Assembly (NCBI GenBank): GCA_002717655.1
Contig: PBAY01000044.1
Coordinates: 1-64,000 of the forward strand
DNA from: Phycisphaerae bacterium
GTDB taxonomy: Bacteria; Planctomycetota; Phycisphaerae; Phycisphaerales; SM1A02
Length of the DNA: 64,000 nucleotides
Direction: 5' to 3'
A program made the translations under genes and the position numbers. Positions 17,983 through 26,085 of this stretch are shown here, in pieces (the stretch's first letter is position 1; every line of letters starts with the position of its first letter). The notes beneath the pieces were generated by a model. It worked only from the letters and a program-made list of their open reading frames with translations, was not told the origin of the DNA and searched no databases.

Positions 17983-18933
17983 TCAATAGAGATCGATGAT
18001 TCCAGCCAGTCCAAGAATGCAGGACACGATGCCGTTGAGCGTGAAGAAAGTCAGCGCCATCCTCGTCGTTCCCCATCTGCGAACGGTGAGTTGTTCGATC
18101 AGCAGAAGCAGGCATGCGGCAATCGAGGCTGCCAGAAACAAGCCGCCGAGCCTCTGATCAATCAGCCACGCAACGATCAAACAGGCTCCTGCCAGAACAT
18201 GCAGGATCCGGCTGAACCACAGCGCGCCGTTGAAACCGAAGGCGGCAGGAATACTGTTCAGCCCTTCTTTCTGATCGATATCAACATCCTGAAGTGCATA
18301 GATGATGTCGAAGCCGGATACCCAGCAGAGCACCATGCCAGCAAGAAGCCAGAGTGCAGGTTGTTGCAGAACCACATCAGGCTGAACGGCCAGTGCGGCG
18401 GCCAGCGGACTCATGGCAAGCGAAGCGCCGAGCCAGAGATGACAGGCCCAGGTCATTCGCTTCATCAGTGGATAGATGTACAGCCAGCCCAGTACCGGCA
18501 CCGACAGTGCAAGGGGCCACCAGTTGTCATTGATCAAGAAGAACAGCAGGCAGATGATGATGAAGGCTGCCGATGAGCCAAGCATCGCAATCATGGCAGC
18601 AGCCGGCGTTACTGATCCAGCCGGAAGGGCGCGTCCGGCCGTGCGGGGATTTCTGGAATCGATTTCGCGATCAAACCAGCGATTGGCCAGCATGGCCGCA
18701 GTCCGTGCGGTGATCATGGCGCCGATCACCAGAAGGAGATCAATGGCCAGTTCACCTCCATCGATGGTGGCCAGAGGTTCCATTGGCCAGGCGGCCATGA
18801 ACAAGCCCAGCAGGGCGAATGGCAGTGCAAAGACGCTGTGGGCAAGTTTGATGTCCCGTGCCAGTACCAGTGAGGTACTGATCATGCCCGGAGGGCGGGC
18901 CTGAGATGGATTCATGGAAGGGTTCACACGCAT
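17983..18933 (-). CDS. ubiA: UbiA-family polyprenyltransferase (quinone pathway, MqnP/UbiA-like)
   Basis: A 316-aa membrane protein with about eight transmembrane helices. The first Asp-rich motif is NRWFDREIDSRNPRTAGRALP and the second is DVDIDQKEGLNSIP; both bind Mg and the prenyl diphosphate. ALQDVDIDQKEG and IKLAHSVFALPFALLG are typical of 4-hydroxybenzoate polyprenyltransferases and of MqnP of the futalosine menaquinone route. The start is uncertain: ATGs at 18933, 18915 and 18885 are possible and none has a Shine-Dalgarno. A TACGAT box lies directly upstream of 18933, which would favour the 18915 start. It is divergent from proS. Ubiquinone versus menaquinone cannot be settled here. Confidence 0.88.
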   Translation of the reverse strand: MRVNPSMNPSQARPPGMISTSLVLARDIKLAHSVFALPFALLGLFMAAWPMEPLATIDGGELAIDLLLVIGAMITARTAAMLANRWFDREIDSRNPRTAGRALPAGSVTPAAAMIAMLGSSAAFIIICLLFFLINDNWWPLALSVPVLGWLYIYPLMKRMTWACHLWLGASLAMSPLAAALAVQPDVVLQQPALWLLAGMVLCWVSGFDIIYALQDVDIDQKEGLNSIPAAFGFNGALWFSRILHVLAGACLIVAWLIDQRLGGLFLAASIAACLLLLIEQLTVRRWGTTRMALTFFTLNGIVSCILGLAGIIDLY

Positions 18934-18947
18934 ATCGTACGTCAGAG

Positions 18948-18976
18948 CTGACGGCAGACCGGCCAGCGGTTAATCT
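18948..18976 (+). promoter_or_regulatory. sigma70-type promoter of proS
   Basis: CTGACG (18948-18953), a 17-nt spacer and TAATCT (18971-18976) match the -35/-10 pattern. Transcription would start near 18983, only about 3 nt before the proS ATG, and no Shine-Dalgarno is present, so the mRNA is nearly leaderless. Confidence 0.55.
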
Positions 18977-18985
18977 GCTCCTCCA

Positions 18986-20506
18986 ATGGCAAAGGCAGCA
19001 AAGACGGCAATTACTCCCACTCGGTCTGAAAACTATCCCGAGTGGTTCCAGCAGGTGGTTCGTGCAGCGGACATGGCTGAGACCTCACCGGTCCGGGGAT
19101 GCATGGTCATCAAGCCATGGGGCTATGCCATCTGGGAGAACATGCAACGGGTACTCGATGGGATGTTCAAGGCTACTGGCCACAAGAACGCCTACTTCCC
19201 GTTGTTCATCCCAAAGCGATTTCTGGAGAAGGAGGCGGAGCACGTCGAGGGCTTTGCCAAGGAATGCGCCGTGGTGACACACCACCGTCTGGAGGCCGGT
19301 CCAGATGGAGGGCTCGTGCCCGCAGGCGAACTGGAAGAACCTCTGGTCGTACGTCCGACCTCCGAGACCATCATCGGTGATGCCTTCTCCCGTTGGGTGG
19401 AGTCCTACCGTGATCTGCCGCTGCTGATCAATCAGTGGGCCAATGTCGTTCGATGGGAGATGAGAACACGTTTGTTCCTGCGTACTGCTGAGTTCCTGTG
19501 GCAGGAAGGGCATACCGCTCATGCCACCGAGGAAGAAGCCCGAGAACACACGATCAGGATGCTGAATGTCTACGCCGACTTTGCCCGGGATTCGATGGCG
19601 ATGCCGGTTTTGACCGGAGAAAAGACGGCTGCGGAACGCTTTCCCGGTGCGGTCGAAACCTTCTGCATCGAGGGAATGATGCAGGATCGCAAGGCGCTTC
19701 AGGCGGGAACGTCCCATTTCCTGGGACAGAACTTCTCGAAGGCACAGGACATCATGTTCCTTGGTGAAGATGGTGAGCGGCAGCATGCCTGGACGACCTC
19801 ATGGGGTGTTTCAACCCGGCTCATCGGTGGGTTGATCATGACTCATGCAGATGATGATGGTCTGGTCCTGCCACCAAGGCTGGCTCCTGTACATGTCGTG
19901 ATCATGCCCATCACCTTCAAGTCTGATGAGCCTGAAAAGATCATCAACTACTGCCACAAGGTTGCGGACGATCTTCGAGTTCAGGCTTTCCATGGTCGGC
20001 ACCTCGAAGTCGAGATCGATGATCGTGACATGCGTGGTGGTGAAAAGAACTGGTCCTGGGTCAAGAAGGGTGTTCCGATCCGTATCGAGGTCGGTCCACG
20101 AGACATGGCGGAAGATGCCTTGTTCACAGCCAGACGTGATCGACCGGCCAAGGAAAAGGAAAGTATTCCTCGAGCCGAGTTCATCGCCAATGCAATCCAG
20201 ATGCTGGAGGACATCCAGCAGACGCTCCATGATCGAGCCTTGTCGTTCCGTGAAGAACATACGCATGAGATCGATTCCGAATCGGACTTCCGGGATTTCT
20301 TCGCAGCTCCAAAGGGAGATCCAACGCCCGTCCATGGAGGATTCGCCTTGACTCACTTCTGTGGTGATCGAGCCATGGAAGAGAAGATCAAGAACGACAT
20401 GGGGGTCACCGTGCGTTGCGTTCCGATGGATGAGGGCGAGCCCGGTACGTGTCCATTTACCGGACAACCCAGCGCCAAGCGTCTGGTCTGGGCCAAGAGC
20501 TACTAG
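18986..20506 (+). CDS. proS: prolyl-tRNA synthetase, archaeal/eukaryal type
   Basis: A 506-aa class II synthetase charging tRNA-Pro. It lacks the roughly 180-residue editing insertion of the usual bacterial ProRS and begins with YPEWFQQVVRAADMAETSPVRG, as in archaeal and eukaryal enzymes. Class II motifs are visible: motif 2 around VVRWEMRTRLFLRTAEFLWQ with QEGHTAHATEEEA, and motif 3 near TTSWGVSTRLIGGLIMTHAD. The C-terminal domain ends in a Tyr, as usual for this type (SAKRLVWAKSY). Some bacteria (Deinococcus, Borrelia, mycoplasmas) also use this form. Confidence 0.96.
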   Translation: MAKAAKTAITPTRSENYPEWFQQVVRAADMAETSPVRGCMVIKPWGYAIWENMQRVLDGMFKATGHKNAYFPLFIPKRFLEKEAEHVEGFAKECAVVTHHRLEAGPDGGLVPAGELEEPLVVRPTSETIIGDAFSRWVESYRDLPLLINQWANVVRWEMRTRLFLRTAEFLWQEGHTAHATEEEAREHTIRMLNVYADFARDSMAMPVLTGEKTAAERFPGAVETFCIEGMMQDRKALQAGTSHFLGQNFSKAQDIMFLGEDGERQHAWTTSWGVSTRLIGGLIMTHADDDGLVLPPRLAPVHVVIMPITFKSDEPEKIINYCHKVADDLRVQAFHGRHLEVEIDDRDMRGGEKNWSWVKKGVPIRIEVGPRDMAEDALFTARRDRPAKEKESIPRAEFIANAIQMLEDIQQTLHDRALSFREEHTHEIDSESDFRDFFAAPKGDPTPVHGGFALTHFCGDRAMEEKIKNDMGVTVRCVPMDEGEPGTCPFTGQPSAKRLVWAKSY

Positions 20507-20544
20507 TCCGCCGGATGATTCGGCCCCTCGATGATCGACTGGAT

Positions 20545-20563
20545 GAGCCCCTCTGGAGGGCTC
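20545..20563 (+). terminator. possible terminator after proS
   Basis: A perfect 6-bp stem (GAGCCC at 20545-20550, GGGCTC at 20558-20563) with a 7-nt loop, 38 nt after the proS stop. No T-run follows. A second hairpin (20644-20649 with 20660-20665) is followed by ATTTTGGTTT and may be the real terminator, or part of the next gene's leader. Confidence 0.4.
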
Positions 20564-20707
20564 TGGGGGCGCATTATTGGTCTTCAAGCTTCCTTCAAGA
20601 TCCATGGCACCCCGCTCCGATAGGCTCCCACTGAGGATCGATTCTGCCGGGTGGGAAATCGGCAGGAACGATTTTGGTTTGGGTCGTTGAGGAGGTAATC
20701 TGACATC

Positions 20708-21022
20708 ATGGAGATCGGTGGTCCATACCCGTTTCGGGCAGTGGCCGCGTACCAGCCAGCTGGTCGCGTGGCACCTCAACCCGCTGTCAGGCAGCAGGGC
20801 GTTGTTGCGCCAAGTGCTGTTCCTTCGCCGACGAATCAGGCGCCAACCAGTGCCGTTCAGTCGCTCGTGGCTGGGCGCGTCCCAGGTGGGATGGACTTTG
20901 ATGCTGCTTCGGTCATTCCCAATCGACCGACCAATGCATTCCAGTTGTATACGCGAGTGGCTGATCGAATCGAAGCGGCTACTGGTGTCGAGCTTGGACG
21001 CGTGATCGACCTGAAGGGTTGA
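20708..21022 (+). CDS. small Ala/Pro/Val-rich hypothetical protein
   Basis: A 104-aa protein that I do not recognise. The first 65 residues are rich in Ala, Pro, Gln and Val and probably unstructured. The last 35 (FQLYTRVADRIEAATGVELGRVIDLKG) look like an amphipathic helix followed by a short strand. There is no signal peptide or membrane segment. It is likely real because AGGAGGT at 20691-20697 stands 10 nt before the ATG, and it fills the space up to the convergent manA stop 1 nt away. Confidence 0.65.
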   Translation: MEIGGPYPFRAVAAYQPAGRVAPQPAVRQQGVVAPSAVPSPTNQAPTSAVQSLVAGRVPGGMDFDAASVIPNRPTNAFQLYTRVADRIEAATGVELGRVIDLKG

Positions 21023-21023
21023 T

Positions 21024-22010
21024 TCACGTCGATGGCAACATCGTCGTCTTGAGAAAGTCCATTGGTTTCTTCATCTTCATGACACCCTGCTCCATGTCTG
21101 CTGGAAGCAGGAAGGTGTCGCCGCGTTTCAGAGACATCGAATGATCGGCAACAGACAGTGTGCCTTCTCCATCAAGGACCATGAAGGCTTCGGGCACGCC
21201 CTGTGTTTCAAGAATCATCTCGCCTGGATCAAACGATTCGACCCTTTCGATTCGGAAGTAATCCGTATCAGCCAGTCGTGTCAGGCGATGGTTGCCGGTG
21301 GTCGTTGGATGAGGCCGTGGTTGTTCGATTGATGTGCCGGAGAAATCAATGCAGGCCATGGCCTGTTCAACATGAAGCTCGCGGCTGGTTCTGCCCCAGT
21401 CCCAGACCCGGAAGGTCGTATCACTGGGAGTCTGGACTTCTGCAACCAGAACGCCTGCACCAAGTGCATGGCAGGTGCCGCTGGGGAGGTAGTGACAGTC
21501 TCCAGGTCTGGCTGGTATCGCGACAAGATGATCGACAACTGTTCCGTCTTCAATCGAGGATGCAAAGTCCTCTGGTGTCGTTCCGGGTTTCAGGCCGGCG
21601 TAGATCACGCTTCCAGGCTGGGCTTCCAGAATGAACCATGCTTCCGATTTGAGGTGGGCTTCAGGATGATCAGCCACGTAGGCATCATCGGGGTGCACCT
21701 GCACGGAGAGATTGTCATGCGCGTCAAGATATTTCAGCAACAGAGGGAATCCGCCTTCGGGTGATCTTGAAGTTCGGCCGAGCAACGCCAACGCATCGTG
21801 TTCAAGAACATCCTGGAGGCTCTGTCCGTCAAACGGACCACCCGCGATCAATGAGCGTCCACCTGCGATCTCGTCTGGCAGATCAGCCAGTTCCCATGAT
21901 TCACCGACGGGTTCTTCTGGAGGCAGTTGCTTTCCGAGCAGTTCAAGCGAACGGCCACCCCAGACCTTGGGCTTCAGGAGAGGCTTGAATTGCATGGGGG
22001 GCAGAGGCAT
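21024..22010 (-). CDS. manA: mannose-6-phosphate isomerase, class I
   Basis: A 328-aa zinc cupin enzyme interconverting mannose-6-phosphate and fructose-6-phosphate. Typical motifs are the opening LKPKVWGGRSLELLGK, GESWELAD, LLKYLDAHDNLSVQVHPDD (with metal-ligand His) and KSEAWFILEAQPGSVIYAG. The C-terminal cupin ends in a YFRIERVESF-type segment. The short length is that of the Bacillus-like class I form. GGAG lies about 6 nt before the ATG at 22010. It supplies mannose units for the polysaccharide and LPS made by genes elsewhere in the window, which is inference. Confidence 0.92.
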   Translation of the reverse strand: MPLPPMQFKPLLKPKVWGGRSLELLGKQLPPEEPVGESWELADLPDEIAGGRSLIAGGPFDGQSLQDVLEHDALALLGRTSRSPEGGFPLLLKYLDAHDNLSVQVHPDDAYVADHPEAHLKSEAWFILEAQPGSVIYAGLKPGTTPEDFASSIEDGTVVDHLVAIPARPGDCHYLPSGTCHALGAGVLVAEVQTPSDTTFRVWDWGRTSRELHVEQAMACIDFSGTSIEQPRPHPTTTGNHRLTRLADTDYFRIERVESFDPGEMILETQGVPEAFMVLDGEGTLSVADHSMSLKRGDTFLLPADMEQGVMKMKKPMDFLKTTMLPST

Positions 22011-22109
22011 GGTTTCTCCAGTTGCACGAGGATGAATGCAGGTAATTCGCTGGCCGCGAGCAACGGCCTGTTGGTAGCATAGGATCCAGACTTCAGTTGG
22101 GAGCAGCTC

Positions 22110-22523
22110 ATGAAGGTCAATTGCATCCTGTCAGGTCTGGTCTTCTTGCTGGTGGCTCAATCAGGGGTCAGAGCCGAGACCGTCATCGCGATGCCTGTCC
22201 CGCCTCAGGCCGCTGCTTCTGCTGTATCGGCGACTCCTGTTACGGGTCTGTTTACGCAAGGGATCGAGGCGCTGGATCGATATGCCGCCAAGTCCGGCCG
22301 TCCACGCCATCAGTATTCCACCAGCATGCCAACCGTACGTTCGTCAGGTCGATATCGCCCTCGCCAGTTCTATTCCTCTTATGAGGGGCCAGCCTGGGGC
22401 TGGGGCGGTTGGGGTTGGTATGGCAGCCCGATCTTCGTGAATAACTACTGGTGTGGACAGCCAATGCCGGGTCGAGGCATCTGCAATGTCGGCAGGTTCA
22501 CTGGGATTGCTGTTGGCTTCTAG
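22110..22523 (+). CDS. small secreted Gly/Trp/Tyr-rich hypothetical protein
   Basis: A 137-aa protein with an N-terminal signal peptide (MKVNCILSGLVFLLVAQSGVRA, cleavage near 22). The mature part is Arg-, Ser- and Pro-rich and contains an aromatic glycine stretch (WGWGGWGWYGSP) and two Cys near the end (WCGQPMPGRGIC), which could form a disulfide. GGGAG precedes the ATG by 7 nt. I do not recognise the family. Composition suggests a periplasmic or surface structural protein. Confidence 0.7.
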   Translation: MKVNCILSGLVFLLVAQSGVRAETVIAMPVPPQAAASAVSATPVTGLFTQGIEALDRYAAKSGRPRHQYSTSMPTVRSSGRYRPRQFYSSYEGPAWGWGGWGWYGSPIFVNNYWCGQPMPGRGICNVGRFTGIAVGF

Positions 22524-22536
22524 TTCCGCTGGGATG

Positions 22537-23010
22537 CTACATCTGCATCCCGGTAATGCGGACTTCAAAGACAATCTTGCCATTGACCACACCCTGTGCA
22601 TCGCAGGCAAAGCGCCTTCGTTGGAACTTGTGTTCCTTCGCAAGCAGGTAGAGCGTGTCGCCGGGCACCACGTGCCCACGGAAAACCGCATTGTCACAAC
22701 GTGTGAAGCCCAGGAAGGCTGATTCTTCAGTTCGATATTGATACAGGATGCTTGAGAGCTGCGCGGCAGCTTCGATCATGAGCACGGCAGGCAGCAACGG
22801 TCGTCCGGGAATATGGCCTGGTACCCAGAATTCATCATCCTTGACGTGCTTGACCCCGACCGCCATGGAGGCGCCTTCATCGATGTAGATGACATGGTCG
22901 AGGTGACGCATGTCACCTCGTTGTGGGTTCTTCTTGCCGACACCTTCCGCATCCAGGAATACGGCATCGAGATCGATTTCTGAAATGTCGAAGAGCTGCT
23001 CGGTAGCCAT
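22537..23010 (-). CDS. fabZ: FabZ-like 3-hydroxyacyl-ACP dehydratase (hot-dog fold)
   Basis: A 157-aa hot-dog protein. The catalytic motif is GHIPGRPLLPAVLMIEAAAQL: the His corresponds to the FabZ catalytic His and the Glu of MIEAAAQ to its Glu. FabZ usually has HFPGxPVMPG, so this is a divergent copy (I-P-G, L-P-A). FRGHVVPGDTLYLLAKE is the usual second signature. It should dehydrate beta-hydroxyacyl-ACP in fatty acid synthesis, but it has an N-terminal extension of about 30 residues and may belong to the related FabZ/HpaD-like proteins of planctomycetes. No Shine-Dalgarno is visible. Confidence 0.8.
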   Translation of the reverse strand: MATEQLFDISEIDLDAVFLDAEGVGKKNPQRGDMRHLDHVIYIDEGASMAVGVKHVKDDEFWVPGHIPGRPLLPAVLMIEAAAQLSSILYQYRTEESAFLGFTRCDNAVFRGHVVPGDTLYLLAKEHKFQRRRFACDAQGVVNGKIVFEVRITGMQM

Positions 23011-23181
23011 TTGAAGAGGGGGTTCCAGTTATCAGGGTGCAGGATAGTTCCGAGGCCCTAGGCCTCAAGCTTGACCGGATTCCAATGATAGGTAAACCGG
23101 CGTGTCAGCTACTTGACGTGGTATAACCCCGCGGGGCGGGCTGCCCCAATGTCATGCCTGATTTGAGTCCGGAAACCCGGG

Positions 23182-23361
23182 TCAGGGAGTTGGGCCGTCT
23201 CTGACTTCAAGGACCTCTTTGCGAACATCCTGAGCAACGCTCTTGAGTTCCTGCATGGCCTTGCGGACGCGAGTACCTGCGGCTTTGTTGCCACCACGGG
23301 TCTTATCAACATCGTCCTGGATATCAGCGATGACTCTCTTGAGTTTCTCGAAGGATTCCAT
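23182..23361 (-). CDS. histone H1-like DNA-binding mini-protein (Hc1-like)
   Basis: A 59-aa basic protein. It starts MESFEKLKRVIADIQ, and its centre, GGNKAAGTRVRKAMQELK, closely resembles the GNKAAGTRxRKA core of histone H1-like proteins of chlamydiae and Bacteroidetes. It is followed by SVAQDVRKEV. The protein is helical with alternating Lys/Arg and acidic residues, and lacks the long Lys/Ala tail of chlamydial Hc1. GGAGAGG stands about 7 nt before the ATG at 23361, and the frame closes with TGA at 23184-23182. It probably binds and compacts DNA. Confidence 0.82.
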   Translation of the reverse strand: MESFEKLKRVIADIQDDVDKTRGGNKAAGTRVRKAMQELKSVAQDVRKEVLEVRDGPTP

Positions 23362-23666
23362 CTGTTGCCTCTCCGGCGCTTGCCGGCTCCAAATGCGGCT
23401 TGGTGGTCTCCCCAGCGTTGGGGCAGGGCAATAGTGGCACCAAGCTCTTGCTGTTCCTTATCGGCCAGTAGAGCGAAAATCTGCGATTATGGGTAGGAAA
23501 ATGAGGGGTGAACCACTGAATAGACTCTCAACAACCCTCATTTTTAAGCCAAAAAAGAGGGTTCGTTCCAGATCGTTTCTCTGTAAATCCCCATCTGGGG
23601 GCATCTTCTGGTGGATCAAGGCAGAAAAGCGGGTTTTTTGCCAAATCGAACTCAAAAAAAACGGTT
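23362..23666. other. 305-nt intergenic region, AT-rich, with three hairpins
   Basis: No convincing gene lies here. The part from 23460 to 23666 is visibly more A/T-rich than its surroundings. It holds a 12-of-13-bp hairpin (23533-23545 with 23551-23563, 5-nt loop), a second hairpin (23620-23628 with 23634-23642, loop GCGGG, one G-T pair) and an alternative perfect 10-bp pairing of 23498-23507 with 23535-23544. Read from the minus strand, these lie between purB and the histone-like gene. They may be purB terminators, an attenuator, or part of a small RNA. Confidence 0.6.
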
Positions 23667-25106
23667 CTAGACGTGCAAAGGGGTTACTTCGACCTGTTGG
23701 TCCTCATAGCGGCCCCTCACCAAACTGACCACATTCTTCATGAATTGGTCAACTTGAGAGACGCTGCGGCCAACGTAGCGATCAGGTGACATGAGGGCAT
23801 CCAGATCAATGCCTTTCATCAGCGGTTCCCCGCGAAGTCGCTCGATCAGATCATTGGAGCTGCCTTGGGATTTCACCTGATGGGCTGCTTCCTGGGCATG
23901 CCTGCGGATGGCTTCATGTACCTCCTGACGATCGCCACCCAGCCGTACGGCCTCCATCAAGAGCTCTTCGCTGGCCATGAAGGGCAACTCAGCTTCAAGA
24001 TTGGCTCGGATCGTTTCCGGATAGACCACCAGCCCATCAAGCACTTCCCGCATGATGTCGAGACAACCATCCAAGGCCAGGAATGACTCAGGGAGTACCA
24101 GTCGACGATTGGCCGAGTCGTCCAGAGTTCGTTCGAACCACTGGGTCGAGGCGGTCTGGAGGGGGCTTGAGGCAAGGCTCATCACGAATCTCGACATGCC
24201 ACAGGCTCTTTCGCATCTCATCGGATTCCGCTTGTAGGGCATGGCGGAGGATCCGATCTGTGATTTGCCGAATGGTTCTTCGATTTCCTTGCGATTCGAC
24301 AGCAATCTGATGTCAGTCGCGCATTTGTGAATTGCTGCGGCGAGTACGGCCAGTGTGTTGGTGATCTGTGCATCAACCAGTCGCGGATACGTCTGACCGG
24401 TCACCGGCAGACGTTTGTCAACAGGCCAGCCTGACTTGCTCGTCACCAGCTCATCCAGTTGGTCGACCTTTGCCTCATCTCCATCAAACAGAGAGAGAAA
24501 CGAAGCCTGCGTACCAGTGGCACCGCGGACGCCTCGGAACCTCAGGTTGCTGCAGCGAAACTCGAGATCTTCAAGTGCAAGCCAGAAGTCCTGAGCCCAG
24601 GTGATGGCTCGTCTTCCGACCGTTACGGGCTGGGCCGGCTGGTAATGCGTGAATCCCAGTGTGGGCAGCGCTTTCCATTCATCCGCGAAACGGCCAATCG
24701 CTTCGACGATGGCAGCAGTCTTTGCCGCGATCAGCTGCATCGCCTCTCGCAGAATCATCAATTCAGCATTGCAGTTGACGAACTGGCTCGTGGCACCCAG
24801 ATGAATGATTCCACTTGCTTCCGGTGCGACTTCGCCGAACGCATGGACATGGGCCATCACGTCATGACGAAGACGTTTCTCATGTGCAGCAGCCGACTCG
24901 TAGTCGATATCGTCCAGATGATCCCGCATGGCCTGAACCTGTGACGACTTGATATCGAGTCCAAGTTCCATCTGTGATTCGGCCAATGCAAGCCAGAGTC
25001 GGCGCCACAGACCGAATCGATTGGCATCGGACCAGATCCTCTGCATGGATTCGGAGGCGTAACGAGTCTCAAGAGGAGAACGATAGTGTTGGAAGTTGTC
25101 CGTCAC
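23667..25106 (-). CDS. purB: adenylosuccinate lyase
   Basis: A 479-aa member of the fumarase/aspartase superfamily, which splits adenylosuccinate (and SAICAR) in purine synthesis. The signature loop is SSAMPYKRNP, in the second half of the protein. Catalytic His regions are visible at HDVMAHVHAFGE and LGATSQFVNCNAELM. The length and N-terminus (TDNFQHYRSPLETRYASESMQRIWSD) resemble the longer, animal-type PurB. I chose the GTG at 25106: GAGAGG lies upstream and homologous proteins start at this point, whereas the longer frame to 25196 adds unrelated residues. A TACAAT box lies about 42 nt upstream. Confidence 0.94.
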   Translation of the reverse strand: MTDNFQHYRSPLETRYASESMQRIWSDANRFGLWRRLWLALAESQMELGLDIKSSQVQAMRDHLDDIDYESAAAHEKRLRHDVMAHVHAFGEVAPEASGIIHLGATSQFVNCNAELMILREAMQLIAAKTAAIVEAIGRFADEWKALPTLGFTHYQPAQPVTVGRRAITWAQDFWLALEDLEFRCSNLRFRGVRGATGTQASFLSLFDGDEAKVDQLDELVTSKSGWPVDKRLPVTGQTYPRLVDAQITNTLAVLAAAIHKCATDIRLLSNRKEIEEPFGKSQIGSSAMPYKRNPMRCERACGMSRFVMSLASSPLQTASTQWFERTLDDSANRRLVLPESFLALDGCLDIMREVLDGLVVYPETIRANLEAELPFMASEELLMEAVRLGGDRQEVHEAIRRHAQEAAHQVKSQGSSNDLIERLRGEPLMKGIDLDALMSPDRYVGRSVSQVDQFMKNVVSLVRGRYEDQQVEVTPLHV

Positions 25107-25147
25107 GGCTGAAGCACCTCTCTGGGTTTGAGGGAGGACAACGGCAC

Positions 25148-25153
25148 ATTGTA
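25148..25153 (-). promoter_or_regulatory. -10 box of purB
   Basis: TACAAT on the minus strand would place the start of transcription near 25141 and leave a leader of about 35 nt carrying the GAGAGG ribosome site. The -35 region is not convincing. Confidence 0.4.
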
Positions 25154-25182
25154 ACTCGCCCGCGGCGATGATTGCGCAGGGG

Positions 25183-25188
25183 TAGGAT
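25183..25188 (+). promoter_or_regulatory. -10 box 6 nt before the UbiA-like gene (leaderless signature)
   Basis: TAGGAT, a 6-nt spacer and then ATG at 25195. No Shine-Dalgarno fits the ATG and there is no clear -35 box. The GGATG inside the box could in principle act as a weak ribosome site. Confidence 0.35.
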
Positions 25189-25194
25189 GATGGC

Positions 25195-26085
25195 ATGGCA
25201 GCACGCTTCTCAAGTCATTCCCTGCACCTCGGGGCCCGCTGGGCAGGCAATTGGCCATGGTCTCTGGCTGCTCCTGTGGGACATCTGGCGATCTGGGTGG
25301 GCTGTTACGCCGCGGCTGTGGTGGCGATGGGTGGTCTCCTCTTGAGAGGATCGATGCCGGGTTGGGCAGTTCTGATCGCCATGCTGACAACCATCGGTAC
25401 CTATCTGGTCGACCGGATCCGTCCTCTGGCCCGAGAGGTAGACCCTGCAGATGCGATGGCTCATCCAGAGCGAGCCAGGCTGATGATGTTGAATCCTTCT
25501 GGAATACGACTGCTCGCCGTCGTCTTTCTTGCGGCAGCCATGACGTTGTCATTTCTGTTCATTCCCTTGGCGAGCATCGTGGTCGTCGGTGCGCCCATGG
25601 GCGTTCTTCTCTATGGGCACAGACGGCAGGGCGTGCGTCTGAAGGATCGCCTGTACATCAAGAATGCCATCGTGGCGGTCAGCATGGTGGTGATGTTCGT
25701 CTTTCTGGCAGGCTCCTGGGAAAACCTGATGCTGCTGGGTTTCGCGTCACTCTGTCTGCTTCTTCATGTCTTTGCAGATGCGATGTTGTGTGACATCGAT
25801 GACCGGTATGCGGATGAAAAATTCGGAACCCGTACCATTCCGAATGTCTACGGTGTCCGGGCGACGTGGAACATGGCCTTGCTGATGAACATGGGAGCGG
25901 CAGCATTGCTTCTTGTTGCTGCGGGAATGGGACTGTTGCCCCTTCGTACCGGAGTGATTCTTGGTGCGCTTCCCATTACGGCCACCATGATTCTGAAGTC
26001 ATGGTCGCCTGATCGGATCAAGGATCTGGTGGATTTGAAGCTCCCGGTCGCCGTGGTGGCGAGTTGGCTTCTCCTACTGACTTGA
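25195..26085 (+). CDS. UbiA-superfamily membrane protein
   Basis: A 296-aa protein with about seven to nine hydrophobic segments. Two Asp-containing motifs lie where UbiA enzymes bind prenyl diphosphate: DRIRPLAREVDPADAMAHPERA (about residues 72-93) and DIDDRYADEKFGTRTIPNVYG (about 200-220). The second closely follows the DIxDxxGDxxxGxxTLPxxxG pattern of UbiA proteins. It is shorter and more divergent than the UbiA protein at 17983-18933. The aromatic acceptor cannot be predicted; chlorophyll synthase-like, protohaem and digeranylgeranylglyceryl types are all possible. Its 3' end overlaps the convergent plsY by 12 nt. Confidence 0.78.
   Translation: MAARFSSHSLHLGARWAGNWPWSLAAPVGHLAIWVGCYAAAVVAMGGLLLRGSMPGWAVLIAMLTTIGTYLVDRIRPLAREVDPADAMAHPERARLMMLNPSGIRLLAVVFLAAAMTLSFLFIPLASIVVVGAPMGVLLYGHRRQGVRLKDRLYIKNAIVAVSMVVMFVFLAGSWENLMLLGFASLCLLLHVFADAMLCDIDDRYADEKFGTRTIPNVYGVRATWNMALLMNMGAAALLLVAAGMGLLPLRTGVILGALPITATMILKSWSPDRIKDLVDLKLPVAVVASWLLLLT

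Noticed and set aside
23489-23728. 79-codon frame on the plus strand in the AT-rich spacer
   Set aside because: It is basic and runs into the 3' end of purB, has no ribosome site, and covers strong hairpins. A structured RNA explains the region better.
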